Part shown: positions 1-5,862 of the stretch, one piece after another | Layout of the letters: each line of letters starts with the position of its first letter | How positions within the stretch are numbered: the first letter of the stretch is position 1 | Assembly: GCA_903920415.1 (NCBI GenBank) | Contig: CAIXMD010000312.1 | Span: forward strand, 1 to 5,862 | Length of the DNA: 5,862 nucleotides | Direction of reading: 5' to 3' | Origin: an uncultured Desulfomonile sp. | GTDB lineage: Bacteria; Desulfobacterota; Desulfomonilia; Desulfomonilales; Desulfomonilaceae | Made by a program: the position numbers and the translations under genes | Notes under the pieces: model-generated | Seen by the model: only the letters and a program-made list of their open reading frames with translations | Told to the model about the DNA's origin: nothing | Databases searched by the model: none

Positions 1-1491
1 AAAGATATGGAACGTCGTAATTGGGAGGAGTGGGGGTACGATCCGAAAGAGGTCAAGAACCTCATCCTGACGCATGCTCATATAGACCACAGCGGACGCA
101 TTCCTAAAATAGTTAAGGATGGATTTCACGGAAGAATCATCACCTCGCCGCCGACGGCCGAACTGTGTGAAGTAATGCTTCTCGATGCCGCCCATGTACA
201 GGAGATGGACGCAGAGTGGAGGACGAGGAAAAACCGGCGGCGAGCCAGGCAAGACTTAAAACCACTGTACACGACGAAAGACGCTGAGGAGAGTCTAAAG
301 TATTTAGTCCCAATGGAGCTTGATCGGATTATTGATCTTGAGCCTGGCTTTAGGGCTCGACTACGGAACGCAGGGCATATCTTAGGATCATCCACTGTGG
401 AGTTGTGGGTTGAGGACGAAGGGAATGAAACAAAAATAGTCTTTTCCGGCGACCTGGGAAAACAGGACCAACTCATCGTGAACGATCCCTTCGAAATCGT
501 AGAGGCGGATTATCTTTTTATCGAATCAACTTACGGTAACCGCCTGCACCGAAAGTTCGAGGAGAGCAAGGCGGAACTGGTGGAAGCGATTAAGTATGCC
601 GTTTCTAACAACGAAAAGGTCATTATCCCAGCGTTCGCCCTCGAGAGAACCCAGGAAGTGCTTTATCTTCTCGGCGAATTTTCGCGAGCAGGGAAAATTC
701 CCAATATTCCCATCTACCTTGACAGCCCCCTTGCGATTAAGGCAACGGAGATCTTTAGAAAGAATAAGAAGTATTACGACGATGCTACACGGGCGATAGT
801 TGAACAGGGCTTTGATCCATTCAGTATGCCGAACCTCAGTCTCACGCCTACTACAATGGAATCCATGAAGATCAACGAGGTACAGGGTTCTGCGATTATT
901 ATCTCTGCTAACGGCATGTGCACTGCGGGACGGATCAAGCATCACCTGAAACACAACCTGTGGCGTCCCGGTGCAAGCATTATCATTGTGGGTTTCCAGG
1001 CTGAGGGGACGACTGGACGACAGATCGTCGATGGTGCGAAAACGGTCACGATTTTCGGGGAGAAGGTCGCGGTCAGGGCAAAGGTATTCACCATCGGGGG
1101 ATTCTCTGCTCACGCCGATCAGGCGGACCTCCTTGAATGGGTTGGTCATTTTACAATAAAGTCGAGGCCCCGAGTCTTCCTCACTCACGGTGAACCTATT
1201 TCAAGCGAGGCTCTGGCGGATGCAATCAGAAAACGGTTCGGCCTTGATGTCTACGTGCCGCATTGGCGCGAGGTATTAAGTCTTGATCACCGCGAAGGTA
1301 TCCCCGAGATACTCCCAGAGACTGTTCCCAAGGATCTACAACAAAATTTCCTTGCCCTGACCGCCGACCTTGAAGCCGAGATCGCACGGTTGAAAGAGCA
1401 ACTTGCTGAAAAAAAGAAAAAGATTTCCGAGGAGGACCTCGAGAAGCTCAGGGATATCCGCGATGAGCTGCAAGCCGTTATTTCGGTATAG
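1..1491 (+). CDS. MBL-fold/beta-CASP RNA exonuclease (5' partial)
   Basis: The protein belongs to the metallo-beta-lactamase superfamily with an inserted beta-CASP domain (the CPSF73/RNase J/YsH1-like group). These are zinc-dependent, cytoplasmic ribonucleases that process or degrade RNA. The frame is open to the window edge, so 496 codons are visible. Visible motifs, numbered by window codon, are HAHIDH at 25-30 (zinc motif 2), His126 in NAGHILGSS (motif 3), Asp151 in FSGDLG (motif 4), Glu175 in FIESTYG (beta-CASP motif A), His371 in GFSAHADQ (motif B) and His396 in FLTHGE (motif C). The conserved ANGMC-AGR segment precedes motif B. All catalytic positions look intact. The ATG at base 7 is unlikely to be the start, because the first beta-strands of the fold, about 45 residues in relatives, would be missing. 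The last 45 or so residues (about 450-493) are rich in Leu, Glu and Lys in heptad-like spacing and probably form a coiled coil. The exact RNA substrate cannot be told from sequence. The gene converges on the flavoprotein gene. Confidence 0.93.
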   Translation, partial: KDMERRNWEEWGYDPKEVKNLILTHAHIDHSGRIPKIVKDGFHGRIITSPPTAELCEVMLLDAAHVQEMDAEWRTRKNRRRARQDLKPLYTTKDAEESLKYLVPMELDRIIDLEPGFRARLRNAGHILGSSTVELWVEDEGNETKIVFSGDLGKQDQLIVNDPFEIVEADYLFIESTYGNRLHRKFEESKAELVEAIKYAVSNNEKVIIPAFALERTQEVLYLLGEFSRAGKIPNIPIYLDSPLAIKATEIFRKNKKYYDDATRAIVEQGFDPFSMPNLSLTPTTMESMKINEVQGSAIIISANGMCTAGRIKHHLKHNLWRPGASIIIVGFQAEGTTGRQIVDGAKTVTIFGEKVAVRAKVFTIGGFSAHADQADLLEWVGHFTIKSRPRVFLTHGEPISSEALADAIRKRFGLDVYVPHWREVLSLDHREGIPEILPETVPKDLQQNFLALTADLEAEIARLKEQLAEKKKKISEEDLEKLRDIRDELQAVISV

Positions 1492-1642
1492 ACATGGAAG
1501 CCGGTATCAGACAGGCCCGTGGCATCAACTCCCATGTCGATCTGATGGCTCATTGCCTGCGGGAATTCACCGCATGACAGGAGAGTGTCGGCTTGGTCCA
1601 TGGCCTTTGAGGCTATGCTCTTGGTTGGCGCAGACCAACACA

Positions 1643-2230
1643 CTAAAACTTGTCGGCCCTCGGTTCTATGGAAGGCGACATGAGGTTATTGGCTATTTCT
1701 TCAGCCTGTGTGATTAAATCCGGTCTTTGTGCAACAGAGTCGGCTGGCCTGGGACCATTCATCCGGAGAAGATAGTTATGGGCAAACCCGTACCGATTGA
1801 GCCAAATTTCGTAACGAGGATGGACGTCCGCGTACAAATTCAAGTTAGGCTGACCCTGGGCAAAAATGAAGACTGAAGACTTGCCTGGCTTGAGACGACT
1901 ACTGAAGTCAGGGTTCAGTAACGAATAAGTTCTGTCAAAAAACGACTTGAACTGGCCTGAGACCTCGCCGAAATAATTGGGGGATGCCATGATTATAGCG
2001 TCTGCCTCTTTGACAGCCTCCAATATTGGAGTCAAGTCGTCCCTTAGGACACAGTGGTCAAGCTTGGTCTTACAGGTTTCGCAAGCTTGGCAACCTTTGA
2101 ACTGAAGTTTGTTAAGAGCAAACTCTTGAGTTTCTGCTCCCAGGGTTCCGGCCCGTTCCACTATCTTACGGGCTAAGGCCGTGCTGTTGCTCTTGGACCT
2201 TGGACTTCCTAAGATTGCTACGATCTTCAT
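1643..2230 (-). CDS. Flavodoxin-fold NADPH-dependent FMN reductase / iron-sulfur flavoprotein-like protein
   Basis: This 195-residue soluble protein has the flavodoxin-like fold of the NADPH-dependent FMN reductase family. The N-terminal strand MKIVAILGSPR followed by SKSNSTAL (residues 8-19) is the FMN phosphate-binding loop. The segment ASPNYFGEVSGQFKSFFDR (82-100) is the conserved second FMN-contacting and dimer region. Between them sit Cys47, Cys50, Cys53 and Cys60, spaced C-x2-C-x2-C-x6-C. This matches the compact motif that binds a 4Fe-4S cluster in archaeal iron-sulfur flavoprotein (Isf) and its relatives, so electron transfer between FMN and an Fe-S centre is plausible. Many relatives keep some of these cysteines without a proven cluster, so the cluster is inferred. 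The length is typical. The start is supported by AAGGAG 8 bases upstream. The gene is divergent from the NRAMP-USP transporter and convergent with the RNA exonuclease. The redox partner and physiological substrate are unknown; oxidative or metal stress defence is only a contextual guess. Confidence 0.88.
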   Translation of the reverse strand: MKIVAILGSPRSKSNSTALARKIVERAGTLGAETQEFALNKLQFKGCQACETCKTKLDHCVLRDDLTPILEAVKEADAIIMASPNYFGEVSGQFKSFFDRTYSLLNPDFSSRLKPGKSSVFIFAQGQPNLNLYADVHPRYEIWLNRYGFAHNYLLRMNGPRPADSVAQRPDLITQAEEIANNLMSPSIEPRADKF

Positions 2231-2236
2231 TTATGC

Positions 2237-2244
2237 AACTCCTT
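2237..2244 (-). promoter_or_regulatory. Ribosome binding site of the flavoprotein gene
   Basis: On the minus strand the sequence reads AAGGAGTT, an extended Shine-Dalgarno match. The AAGGAG core lies 8 bases before the ATG at 2230, which fixes that start. Confidence 0.8.
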
Positions 2245-2386
2245 GATAATACAATAAATAGGGACTTGCCGTCGGCACAATCCTGAAAAAAACTAGAATG
2301 TTAGAGATTTGAGAATTTCCAACACAATATTATCTGATAGTTCGCCGCACTTTTCAAGGTTCTTGGGCGTACGATTGTCTGGAACA

Positions 2387-2416
2387 TTGACAACATGGCC
2401 ATGCTATTTTTCTAAC
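2387..2416 (+). promoter_or_regulatory. Possible sigma70-type promoter of the NRAMP-USP gene, with a palindrome in its spacer
   Basis: A perfect TTGACA (2387-2392) is followed after 18 bases by TCTAAC (2411-2416), a 4/6 match to the -10 consensus. The spacer contains the perfect 10-base palindrome CATGGCCATG (2394-2403), which would be well placed for a repressor. Transcription would start around 2423, giving a leader of only about 12 bases that would cut into or barely include the ribosome binding site. This is an argument against the call. No recognisable MntR, Fur or manganese-riboswitch sequence was seen. Low confidence. Confidence 0.25.
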
Positions 2417-2423
2417 TAGTCTC

Positions 2424-2430
2424 GAGAGGG
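2424..2430 (+). promoter_or_regulatory. Ribosome binding site of the NRAMP-USP gene
   Basis: GAGAGGG lies 5 bases before the ATG at 2436. It is a weaker Shine-Dalgarno match than those of the neighbouring genes but correctly placed. The protein begins a short distance before the first membrane helix, as expected for NRAMP proteins. Confidence 0.55.
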
Positions 2431-2435
2431 CAACA

Positions 2436-4325
2436 ATGGCAAAAGTCAACGTATCATTGTCCGAAGTACACCGAACGGTATCCATTCCTGCGGGTTCAAG
2501 CATCCTGAAACGCATGTTTGCTTTCTTCGGACCTGCATACCTCATCAGTGTAGGATACATGGACCCCGGTAACTGGGCTACGGATCTGGAGGGGGGTGCT
2601 CGTTTCGGTTACAGCCTTATGTGGGTATTGTTGATGTCCAACTTTATGGCCTTCCTCCTGCAGACCCTCTCTGCCAGGCTAGGGATTGTAGCCGGACGCG
2701 ATCTCGCCCAGGCTTGCCGTGACAATTACCCGCGACCCATCACTTATGTGCTCTGGGTTCTTGCGGAAATTGCTATTGCAGCATGCGACCTGGCAGAAGT
2801 GTTGGGTACCGCTATAGGATTGAATCTCCTTTTTGGTTTGCCTCTCTTATGGGGAGTAATAGTTACGGCCTTTGACACGATTTTGTTTCTCGCTATTCAG
2901 AATTTTGGTATTCGCAAATTTGAGTGTTTTATTCTGTCCCTTATCACCGTTATCGGTTTCTGCTTTATTTTTGAAGTATTCATATCAGCACCTGAGTGGG
3001 CGCAGGTGGTCCAAGGATTTAAGCCATCTTTGCCGGACGGAGCGTTGTACATAGCCATTGGTATCATTGGAGCAACTGTAATGCCCCACAACTTGTACCT
3101 CCATTCAGCTCTGGTCCAAACACGTGCATACGATTCGTCGGATAGGGGGAAACGCCAAGCCTGCAAATTCAACATGATCGATTCTGCGGTGGCTCTCAAT
3201 GCGGCATTCTTTGTCAACTCTGCGATTCTGATAGTCTCTGCCGCAGTGTTCTTTAAGCGAGGAATCGCTGTCACAGAGCTTCAGCAGGCTCATGAATTGC
3301 TCTCACCACTTCTCGGGACAGCACTCGCAGGAATTGCATTTGCGCTCGCGTTGTTGTGTGCGGGTCAAGCATCCACGATCACGGGTACTCTTGCAGGACA
3401 GATTGTCATGGAGGGATTCCTCCACTTCAAGATTCGTCCATTTTTGAGACGGCTGTTGACTAGGATGTTGGCAGTGGTTCCTGCGGTTCTTACTATTGTT
3501 TATGCTGGAGACAGTGGAACTTATAAATTGCTTATATTAAGTCAAGTGATCCTGAGCCTGCAGTTGCCGTTCGCGGTCATTCCCCTTGTTCACTTTACGA
3601 GCGACAAAGGGACAATGGCTGAATTTGCCAATAACTATTGGGTGAAGACTTTATCATGGATTGTAGCTGGAATAATCACGGCACTTAACATAAAGCTCGT
3701 GACTGAACAAATTGCCGAGTGGATAAGGACCTCCTCAGAACCGATCCTGATTTTCGGAATAGTTATCCCGTTAGTAACAGCTATCGGCGTTCTTCTCATT
3801 TACGTCATTCTTAAGCCTTTTATTCACATTCCACCCAAAGAGACCATTCCCGCGTGGAAGAAACTGAGTCACTTCATCCGAGCTGAGGAGGATAATTTGG
3901 ACATCGACGTTCTTCACTACAAAAAGGTTGGGGTGGCTATAGCGTTCACGGATGACGACAAGAAGGTCCTGAGTCATGCGTTGCCGCTAGCGAGGCAGCA
4001 CGATGCGACACTCTGTCTTTTCCATGTAGTGGAGGGTGCGGGCGGGGTAATGTTCGGTCCGGATGCTTATGATGCCGAGGCTCGTGAAGATGAGCAGTAC
4101 TTGAATCAACTCGCGGTGGCGTTGGGTCACAAGGGCTTAGAGGTCGAGACTTTCCTAGGATTCGGATCCGTCACAAGAGAGCTGATTCGTATGGTACAGA
4201 AAGAGCGGGTCGACATACTTCTCATGGCTGGTCACGGTCACAGAGGCATCAGTGACATACTCTTCGGGAGCACTATCTCGCCTGTCCGCCATGAGCTTGA
4301 TATACCGGTCATCATTGTCAGGTGA
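2436..4325 (+). CDS. NRAMP-family divalent metal (Mn2+/Fe2+) transporter with C-terminal UspA domain
   Basis: This 629-residue inner-membrane protein joins two domains. Residues about 25-460 are an NRAMP/MntH-type proton-coupled importer of Mn2+, Fe2+ and similar ions, with roughly 11-12 hydrophobic segments. The metal-site signatures are intact: DPGNW at 43-47 in TM1, with Asp43 as ligand, and MPHNLYLHS at 216-224 in TM6, with Met216 as soft-metal ligand and His218. Residues 494-629 form a universal stress protein domain. It starts VGVAIAFTDDD and ends in HGHRGISDILFGST-PVRH-IPVIIV, the nucleotide-binding loop of ATP-binding Usps. In the G-2x-G-9x-G-S/T motif the first Gly is Ala. The linker 461-493 is charged and cytoplasmic. 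Stand-alone MntH is about 410-440 residues, so the extra length is the linker and Usp. The natural inference is that the Usp domain senses nucleotide or stress and tunes transport, but nothing here proves this. The gene is divergent from the flavoprotein gene. The NRAMP assignment is firm; preference for Mn over Fe is inferred from the motifs. Confidence 0.95.
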   Translation: MAKVNVSLSEVHRTVSIPAGSSILKRMFAFFGPAYLISVGYMDPGNWATDLEGGARFGYSLMWVLLMSNFMAFLLQTLSARLGIVAGRDLAQACRDNYPRPITYVLWVLAEIAIAACDLAEVLGTAIGLNLLFGLPLLWGVIVTAFDTILFLAIQNFGIRKFECFILSLITVIGFCFIFEVFISAPEWAQVVQGFKPSLPDGALYIAIGIIGATVMPHNLYLHSALVQTRAYDSSDRGKRQACKFNMIDSAVALNAAFFVNSAILIVSAAVFFKRGIAVTELQQAHELLSPLLGTALAGIAFALALLCAGQASTITGTLAGQIVMEGFLHFKIRPFLRRLLTRMLAVVPAVLTIVYAGDSGTYKLLILSQVILSLQLPFAVIPLVHFTSDKGTMAEFANNYWVKTLSWIVAGIITALNIKLVTEQIAEWIRTSSEPILIFGIVIPLVTAIGVLLIYVILKPFIHIPPKETIPAWKKLSHFIRAEEDNLDIDVLHYKKVGVAIAFTDDDKKVLSHALPLARQHDATLCLFHVVEGAGGVMFGPDAYDAEAREDEQYLNQLAVALGHKGLEVETFLGFGSVTRELIRMVQKERVDILLMAGHGHRGISDILFGSTISPVRHELDIPVIIVR

Positions 4326-4362
4326 CCTCCCGGTCAGGTTTCGGCTTCATCGAACATTTCCA

Positions 4363-5070
4363 CTACTTTTTCAGCCTTCGGGTCATTTCCAGAAGCCACG
4401 TATGTATTGGGGACATGTCTTTGAATTTTTCCAAAGTGTAATCAACGATATCTTTAGAATGTAACTCATCCGGGATATGGGTCTCGAAGGCAGTGGTCAA
4501 TCCACCGAGGAGCAGCAGGTTTGCGTTCTGGTGGTCTTTGTCGTACCCGCGAGGAACCTTCTTGTATTGCTTCTCACCTATCCGGTAATCACCCCTGGCC
4601 TGAACGTCCTTCAATGCCTTGGCCAGAGCCTTGCCATATTTGGGATCCACAACCGACTCACGATACAGCTCCAGAAGTTGCTTGGAGAAACAATGATTGC
4701 CTACCCCAAGCATTAGGATGGGCGGTTCCAGGTGAAAGTAGTAGCCGGAACAATCCATTTTGGATAATTCGCCCTCCCAGAAGAAGATCCCCAGATGGGT
4801 CTTGTATGGCGTCTTGTCCTTGCTGAAGCGAATGTCCCTATAAGGACGGAAGATCGACTTGTTAACTCGGGGGTCAGCGACGATACCAGGGGATATCTTC
4901 TTAAGCGCCCTACCCATCTCACTCACATAATCACACGCAGGCGCGATCACATACTGCTCGAAGTCCCCCTTATGTTCGTCAAACCATGACTTGGTGTTGT
5001 TTTTTTTCAATTCCGTGTAGAATTTCACACATTCTCTAGGAAAACCATTGAAATCCGTCCGTGCCATCAT
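4363..5070 (-). CDS. DUF2461 / TIGR02453 family protein of unknown function
   Basis: This 235-residue soluble protein is recognised as DUF2461 (TIGR02453 family) by three conserved blocks: NNTKSWFDEHK (24-34), NKSIFRPYRDIRFSKDKTPYKTH (70-92) and YYFHLEP (110-116). The length is close to the family norm of about 220-230. No signal peptide or membrane segment is visible. The many conserved Arg, Lys, Asp and aromatic residues in the central block look like a ligand or catalytic site, but no biochemical function is established for the family that I know of. Two consecutive ATG codons begin the frame. The first, at 5070, is preferred because AAGGAG ends 10 bases before it, against 13 for the second. 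The gene is convergent with NRAMP-USP, 37 bases away, and divergent from the sulfatase, so the context gives no functional clue. Confidence 0.9.
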   Translation of the reverse strand: MMARTDFNGFPRECVKFYTELKKNNTKSWFDEHKGDFEQYVIAPACDYVSEMGRALKKISPGIVADPRVNKSIFRPYRDIRFSKDKTPYKTHLGIFFWEGELSKMDCSGYYFHLEPPILMLGVGNHCFSKQLLELYRESVVDPKYGKALAKALKDVQARGDYRIGEKQYKKVPRGYDKDHQNANLLLLGGLTTAFETHIPDELHSKDIVDYTLEKFKDMSPIHTWLLEMTRRLKK

Positions 5071-5080
5071 CTTCAGTCTG

Positions 5081-5086
5081 CTCCTT
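5081..5086 (-). promoter_or_regulatory. Ribosome binding site of the DUF2461 gene
   Basis: On the minus strand the sequence reads AAGGAG after an A-rich run. The spacing is 10 bases to the first of two tandem ATG codons, which favours the upstream start. Confidence 0.65.
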
Positions 5087-5390
5087 TTTTCCCAACAGAA
5101 TAATGAATTGCCGGTTTAACTACGAAAAAGACTCCAGTTATCGCGAGAGCGGATCTCCGTTCCTCAAATGATATGTCCTTATGCTCCAATATGATTTCTT
5201 TTCTCTGCAGAATCGGTTCACCCCCCTGATAGCCGCATTATAGTTATCAAGTCTTAGAATGTAAAAAAAAATACTGGAGGAACACCCAGGATGAACTCTT
5301 TAGAGGGGCAGATGCTTTCAATAAAACGCAATTTACAATAATGTGGTGTATCCTGGATAGGGGTGCCGGGAGAAAGCAACGATACCTTTC

Positions 5391-5409
5391 GTGAAATCCT
5401 GAATTTCAC
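5391..5409. promoter_or_regulatory. 19-bp inverted repeat, candidate operator or hairpin
   Basis: GTGAAAT (5391-5397) and ATTTCAC (5403-5409) are perfect 7-base inverted repeats around the 5-base centre CCTGA. The element lies about 135 bases before the sulfatase start. The arms are AT-rich and there is no following T-run, so it fits a protein-binding dyad better than a terminator. No known regulator consensus was recognised, and a dyad of this size can arise by chance. Confidence 0.3.
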
Positions 5410-5529
5410 CTTGAGACGTTTGAAGCCGGACAAGCGGTCACCAACAAGGTCTCTAACTATTTTCCTGGCTACAAGAATTGAAAGCATGATAAGGCTATGA
5501 GGTGTAACTCATTGATACGAAGTTGAGGA

Positions 5530-5535
5530 AAGGAG
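5530..5535 (+). promoter_or_regulatory. Ribosome binding site of the sulfatase gene
   Basis: AAGGAG lies 8 bases before the ATG at 5544 and is embedded in a purine-rich stretch. It selects this ATG over the in-frame ATG at codon 8 and places the start directly before a signal peptide. Confidence 0.85.
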
Positions 5536-5543
5536 TAGTCGAA

Positions 5544-5862
5544 ATGCGGTGGCCAAACAGTGTGATGGGTTTTATAGCATTTACCTCGGCCATGACGTTA
5601 GCCTTGGTCGTCTATTCTTCCGATCCCGTGTCTGCCCAAAAAAAGAAGCCGAACTTCATCATGATCATGACCGACGACGTAGGCTGGGGTGATTTGGGAT
5701 GCTATGGAGGTGGTGAGAATCGCGGTTGCCCAACGCCGAACCTGGACAGCATCGCCTCAGAAGGCATGCGCTTCACAAACTATTATGGTCAGGCAAGTTG
5801 CACCGCAGGCCGAGCTTCATTCATTACAGGCCGGATTCCTATTAGGACGGCTCTTTCAACCG
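5544..5862 (+). CDS. Exported type I sulfatase, alkaline phosphatase superfamily (3' partial)
   Basis: The first 106 residues of an arylsulfatase-type enzyme are present, open to the right window edge. These enzymes hydrolyse sulfate esters using a formylglycine nucleophile and a divalent metal. Residues 1-31 form a signal peptide: a basic start MRWPN, a hydrophobic core at about 7-24, and a plausible cleavage after PVSA, before Gln32. The mature protein would thus act in the periplasm or outside the cell. The sulfatase entry motif PNFIMIMTDDVGWGDLGCYG (36-55) carries the metal-binding Asp44 and Asp45. The TPNLD-IASEGMRFTNYY block (64-81) is typical. The formylglycine site is C86-T-A-G-R90 followed by ASFITGR, that is CxAxR rather than the commonest CxPxR; (C/S)-x-(P/A)-x-R is the accepted modification motif, so conversion of Cys86 is expected. 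The gene start is fixed by an AAGGAG 8 bases upstream. The substrate cannot be told from this fragment, and no maturase or carbohydrate genes are in view. Confidence 0.93.
   Translation, partial: MRWPNSVMGFIAFTSAMTLALVVYSSDPVSAQKKKPNFIMIMTDDVGWGDLGCYGGGENRGCPTPNLDSIASEGMRFTNYYGQASCTAGRASFITGRIPIRTALST

Larger units (their letters stand above)
5071..5543. other. 473-bp divergent intergenic region between DUF2461 and the sulfatase gene
   Basis: This is the longest gene-free stretch in the window. The left part should hold the DUF2461 promoter, but no convincing -35/-10 pair was found on the minus strand. It also holds an A9 tract (5263-5271). The right part should hold the sulfatase promoter and leader. 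TACAAT at 5334-5339 is a 5/6 match to a -10 box but has no good -35 partner. A 19-bp dyad lies at 5391-5409. Three very short plus-strand frames (16, 17 and 45 codons) fall between 5291 and 5500, none with enough support to be called a gene. No tRNA, terminator with a T-run or mobile-element end was seen. Confidence 0.6.

Noticed and set aside
526..1188. A 220-codon minus-strand frame opposite the nuclease.
   Set aside because: It is fully antisense to the conserved catalytic region and its sequence shows no recognisable domain; it reflects codon bias of the real gene.
1494..1577. A 27-codon plus-strand frame just after the nuclease stop.
   Set aside because: There is no ribosome binding site upstream and no recognisable product.
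1621..1639. Alternative 5-base hairpins in the convergent gap (TTGGT/ACCAA, or GTTGG/CCAAC), a few bases beyond the flavoprotein stop.
   Set aside because: The stems are short and no T-run follows on either strand, so an intrinsic terminator cannot be supported.
1287..1717. Open frames on both strands (118 codons minus, 104 codons plus) spanning the end of the nuclease gene, the 151-bp gap and the flavoprotein end.
   Set aside because: Most of their length lies antisense or out of frame to the two real genes, compositions are Ser/Arg-rich as in shadow frames, and no ribosome binding site or recognisable domain was seen.
2309..2322. TTGAGAATTTCCAA, an AT-rich partial palindrome suggestive of a Fur or MntR site.
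   Set aside because: Only 10 of 14 positions are symmetric and it does not match either consensus.
4323..4336. Hairpin TGACC-TCCC-GGTCA starting at the NRAMP-USP stop codon.
   Set aside because: The stem is only 5 bp and is followed by GGTTTCGG instead of a T-run, so it does not qualify as a terminator.
5263..5289. A9 tract beside CTGG...CCAG, resembling a minus-strand terminator.
   Set aside because: The stem is 4 bp with an 8-base loop, and no minus-strand gene ends there.
5466..5482. TGGC...TTGA resembling a sigma54 promoter before the sulfatase.
   Set aside because: The required GG-N10-GC spacing is not met; TG occupies the -12 position.
5254..5487. A 77-codon minus-strand open frame in the DUF2461/sulfatase gap.
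   Set aside because: No Shine-Dalgarno sequence is evident. The C-terminus is encoded by the A9 tract (giving Phe/Thr repeats). No family is recognised, and it lies in what should be promoter and leader DNA.

Overview
This bacterial window has roughly balanced base composition, about 50% GC by eye, and dense gene packing. It holds three complete genes and two genes cut by the window edges. Strong AAGGAG-type ribosome binding sites, a Sec-type signal peptide on a formylglycine sulfatase and an iron-sulfur-flavoprotein-like reductase suggest a Gram-negative, possibly anaerobic bacterium. A sulfatase-rich deltaproteobacterial-type lineage would fit, but that placement is only an impression; no rRNA or marker gene is present to settle it.

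Layout from left to right. (1) Bases 1-1491, plus strand: most of a metallo-beta-lactamase/beta-CASP RNA exonuclease, with its N-terminus lying before the window. (2) Bases 1643-2230, minus strand: a flavodoxin-fold, NADPH-dependent FMN reductase-like protein with a compact four-cysteine motif. (3) Bases 2436-4325, plus strand: an NRAMP (MntH-like) divalent metal transporter fused to a C-terminal universal stress protein (UspA) domain. (4) Bases 4363-5070, minus strand: a DUF2461/TIGR02453 protein of unknown function. (5) Bases 5544-5862, plus strand: the first 106 codons of an exported sulfatase whose active-site motif is C-T-A-G-R; the rest is outside the window.

Strands alternate, so there is no operon of two or more genes here. 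The pairs are MBL/flavoprotein convergent (151 bp apart), flavoprotein/NRAMP divergent (205 bp), NRAMP/DUF2461 convergent (37 bp) and DUF2461/sulfatase divergent (473 bp). The only arrangement that suggests shared control is the 205-bp gap between the flavoprotein and the NRAMP-USP transporter. The 473-bp gap before the sulfatase holds a 19-bp dyad and a few very short reading frames of doubtful reality.

Nothing in the window forms a clear new multi-gene system. The most notable item is the single-chain fusion of a proton-coupled metal transporter with a nucleotide-binding stress domain. Next are the sulfatase maturation motif and the unexplained leader in front of that gene.
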